Assembly: GCA_020200675.1 (NCBI GenBank) | Contig: JAIVIG010000188.1 | Coordinates: 1 to 6,381, forward strand | DNA length: 6,381 nt | Origin: Actinomycetota bacterium | GTDB lineage: Bacteria > Actinomycetota > Rubrobacteria > Rubrobacterales > Rubrobacteraceae | Direction: 5' to 3' | Part shown: positions 6,306 to 6,381 of the stretch, piece by piece | Numbering within the stretch: the stretch's first letter is position 1 | Layout: each line of letters starts with the position of its first letter | Notes under the pieces: generated by a model | Told to the model about the DNA's origin: nothing | What the model saw: only the letters and a program-made list of their open reading frames with translations | The model's database searches: none | Program-made: the position numbers and the translations under genes

Positions 6306-6338
6306 TGTCAGCCGTCAGCTTTCAGCATTCAGCTGACA
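6306..6338. repeat. Overlapping inverted repeats around the TCAGC array
   Basis: TGTCAGC (6306-6312) pairs with GCTGACA (6332-6338), and GTCAGCT (6314-6320) pairs with AGCTGAC (6331-6337). TCAGCTGA (6329-6336) is itself palindromic. The stems are mutually exclusive, so the transcript could fold in several registers. They follow partly from the heptad repeat meeting one copy in reverse orientation. Confidence 0.5.
6308..6333. repeat. Four-copy 7-base tandem repeat (TCAGCNN)
   Basis: TCAGC occurs at 6308, 6315, 6322 and 6329, exactly 7 bases apart, with two variable bases between copies. Similar degenerate TCAGC heptad arrays are, from memory, common between genes in unrelated bacteria. The array lies just past the operon hairpin, outside any supported gene. 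Confidence 0.7.
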
Positions 6339-6342
6339 ACCC

Positions 6343-6381
6343 TCATAGCCGGCCTAGCTTTGGCCTCTCTTCGAGAGCGTG
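6343..6381 (-). CDS. Possible C-terminal end of a convergent gene (partial)
   Basis: On the minus strand an open frame enters from the window edge and ends at TGA (6345-6343), giving only HALEERPKLGRL. Another minus frame is also open from the edge and reads RREAKARPAMRVVS before stopping further left, near 6331. The symmetrical hairpin and repeats between this and the NYN gene would suit a convergent gene pair, but 13 codons cannot identify a gene. No function is assigned. Confidence 0.15.
   Translation of the reverse strand, partial: HALEERPKLGRL

Noticed and set aside
6304..6340. CRISPR array
   Set aside because: The units are only 7 bases with 2-base variable parts; no repeat-spacer architecture and no cas genes.
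6346..6378. Extra small hairpins (GGCC...GGCC, CTCTC-TTC-GAGAG)
   Set aside because: Stems of 4-5 bp near the window edge are expected by chance in GC-rich DNA, with no supporting context.

Overview
The window is a high-GC (roughly two-thirds G+C by eye), co-directional bacterial gene cluster on the + strand. It ends in a hairpin and a small repeat array. Gene content and order are radA (3' end), disA, carD/ispD, ispF, gltX/cysS, rlmB and a YacP-type NYN nuclease. This combines the actinobacterial order carD-ispD-ispF-cysS-rlmB with the Firmicute-like radA-disA-ispD-ispF-gltX-cysS-rlmB-yacP order. Together with frequent ATA and AGG codons in a GC-rich genome and TTG/GTG starts, this suggests a deep-branching actinobacterium, most likely Rubrobacter or a relative. 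That taxonomic call is an inference and no search was possible.

Layout: 1-105 is the RadA C-terminus, whose stop overlaps the TTG start of disA (102-1184, c-di-AMP synthase). A CarD/IspD chimera (1187-1990) follows after 2 bases. Next come ispF (about 2020-2493), a GltX/CysS chimera (about 2498-5062), rlmB (5069-5767) and the NYN nuclease gene (5776-6282). All intergenic gaps are under 30 bases, so one polycistronic transcript is likely. No promoter is visible inside the window. A perfect 8-bp GC-rich hairpin (6284-6303) lies just after the last stop. It is followed by a four-unit 7-base repeat array (6308-6333) and perhaps the tail of a convergent minus-strand gene.

Functionally the cluster joins genome-integrity signalling (RadA, DisA), two MEP isoprenoid steps (IspD, IspF), Glu- and Cys-tRNA charging, rRNA/tRNA methylation and ribosome-linked mRNA decay.

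The most striking feature is that two neighbouring gene pairs are each collapsed into one uninterrupted reading frame with a piece missing at the join. CarD keeps only its RNA-polymerase-binding N-terminus and joins an IspD that lacks its CTP-binding loop. GluRS lacks the end of its anticodon-binding region and runs into a CysRS that lacks about its first 20 residues. In addition, the DisA RHR motif reads RHL, and CysRS carries a low-GC, foreign-looking insert in its C-terminal linker. These are either real deletion fusions, implying second gene copies or unusual chimeric proteins, or assembly collapses. The sequence alone cannot decide.
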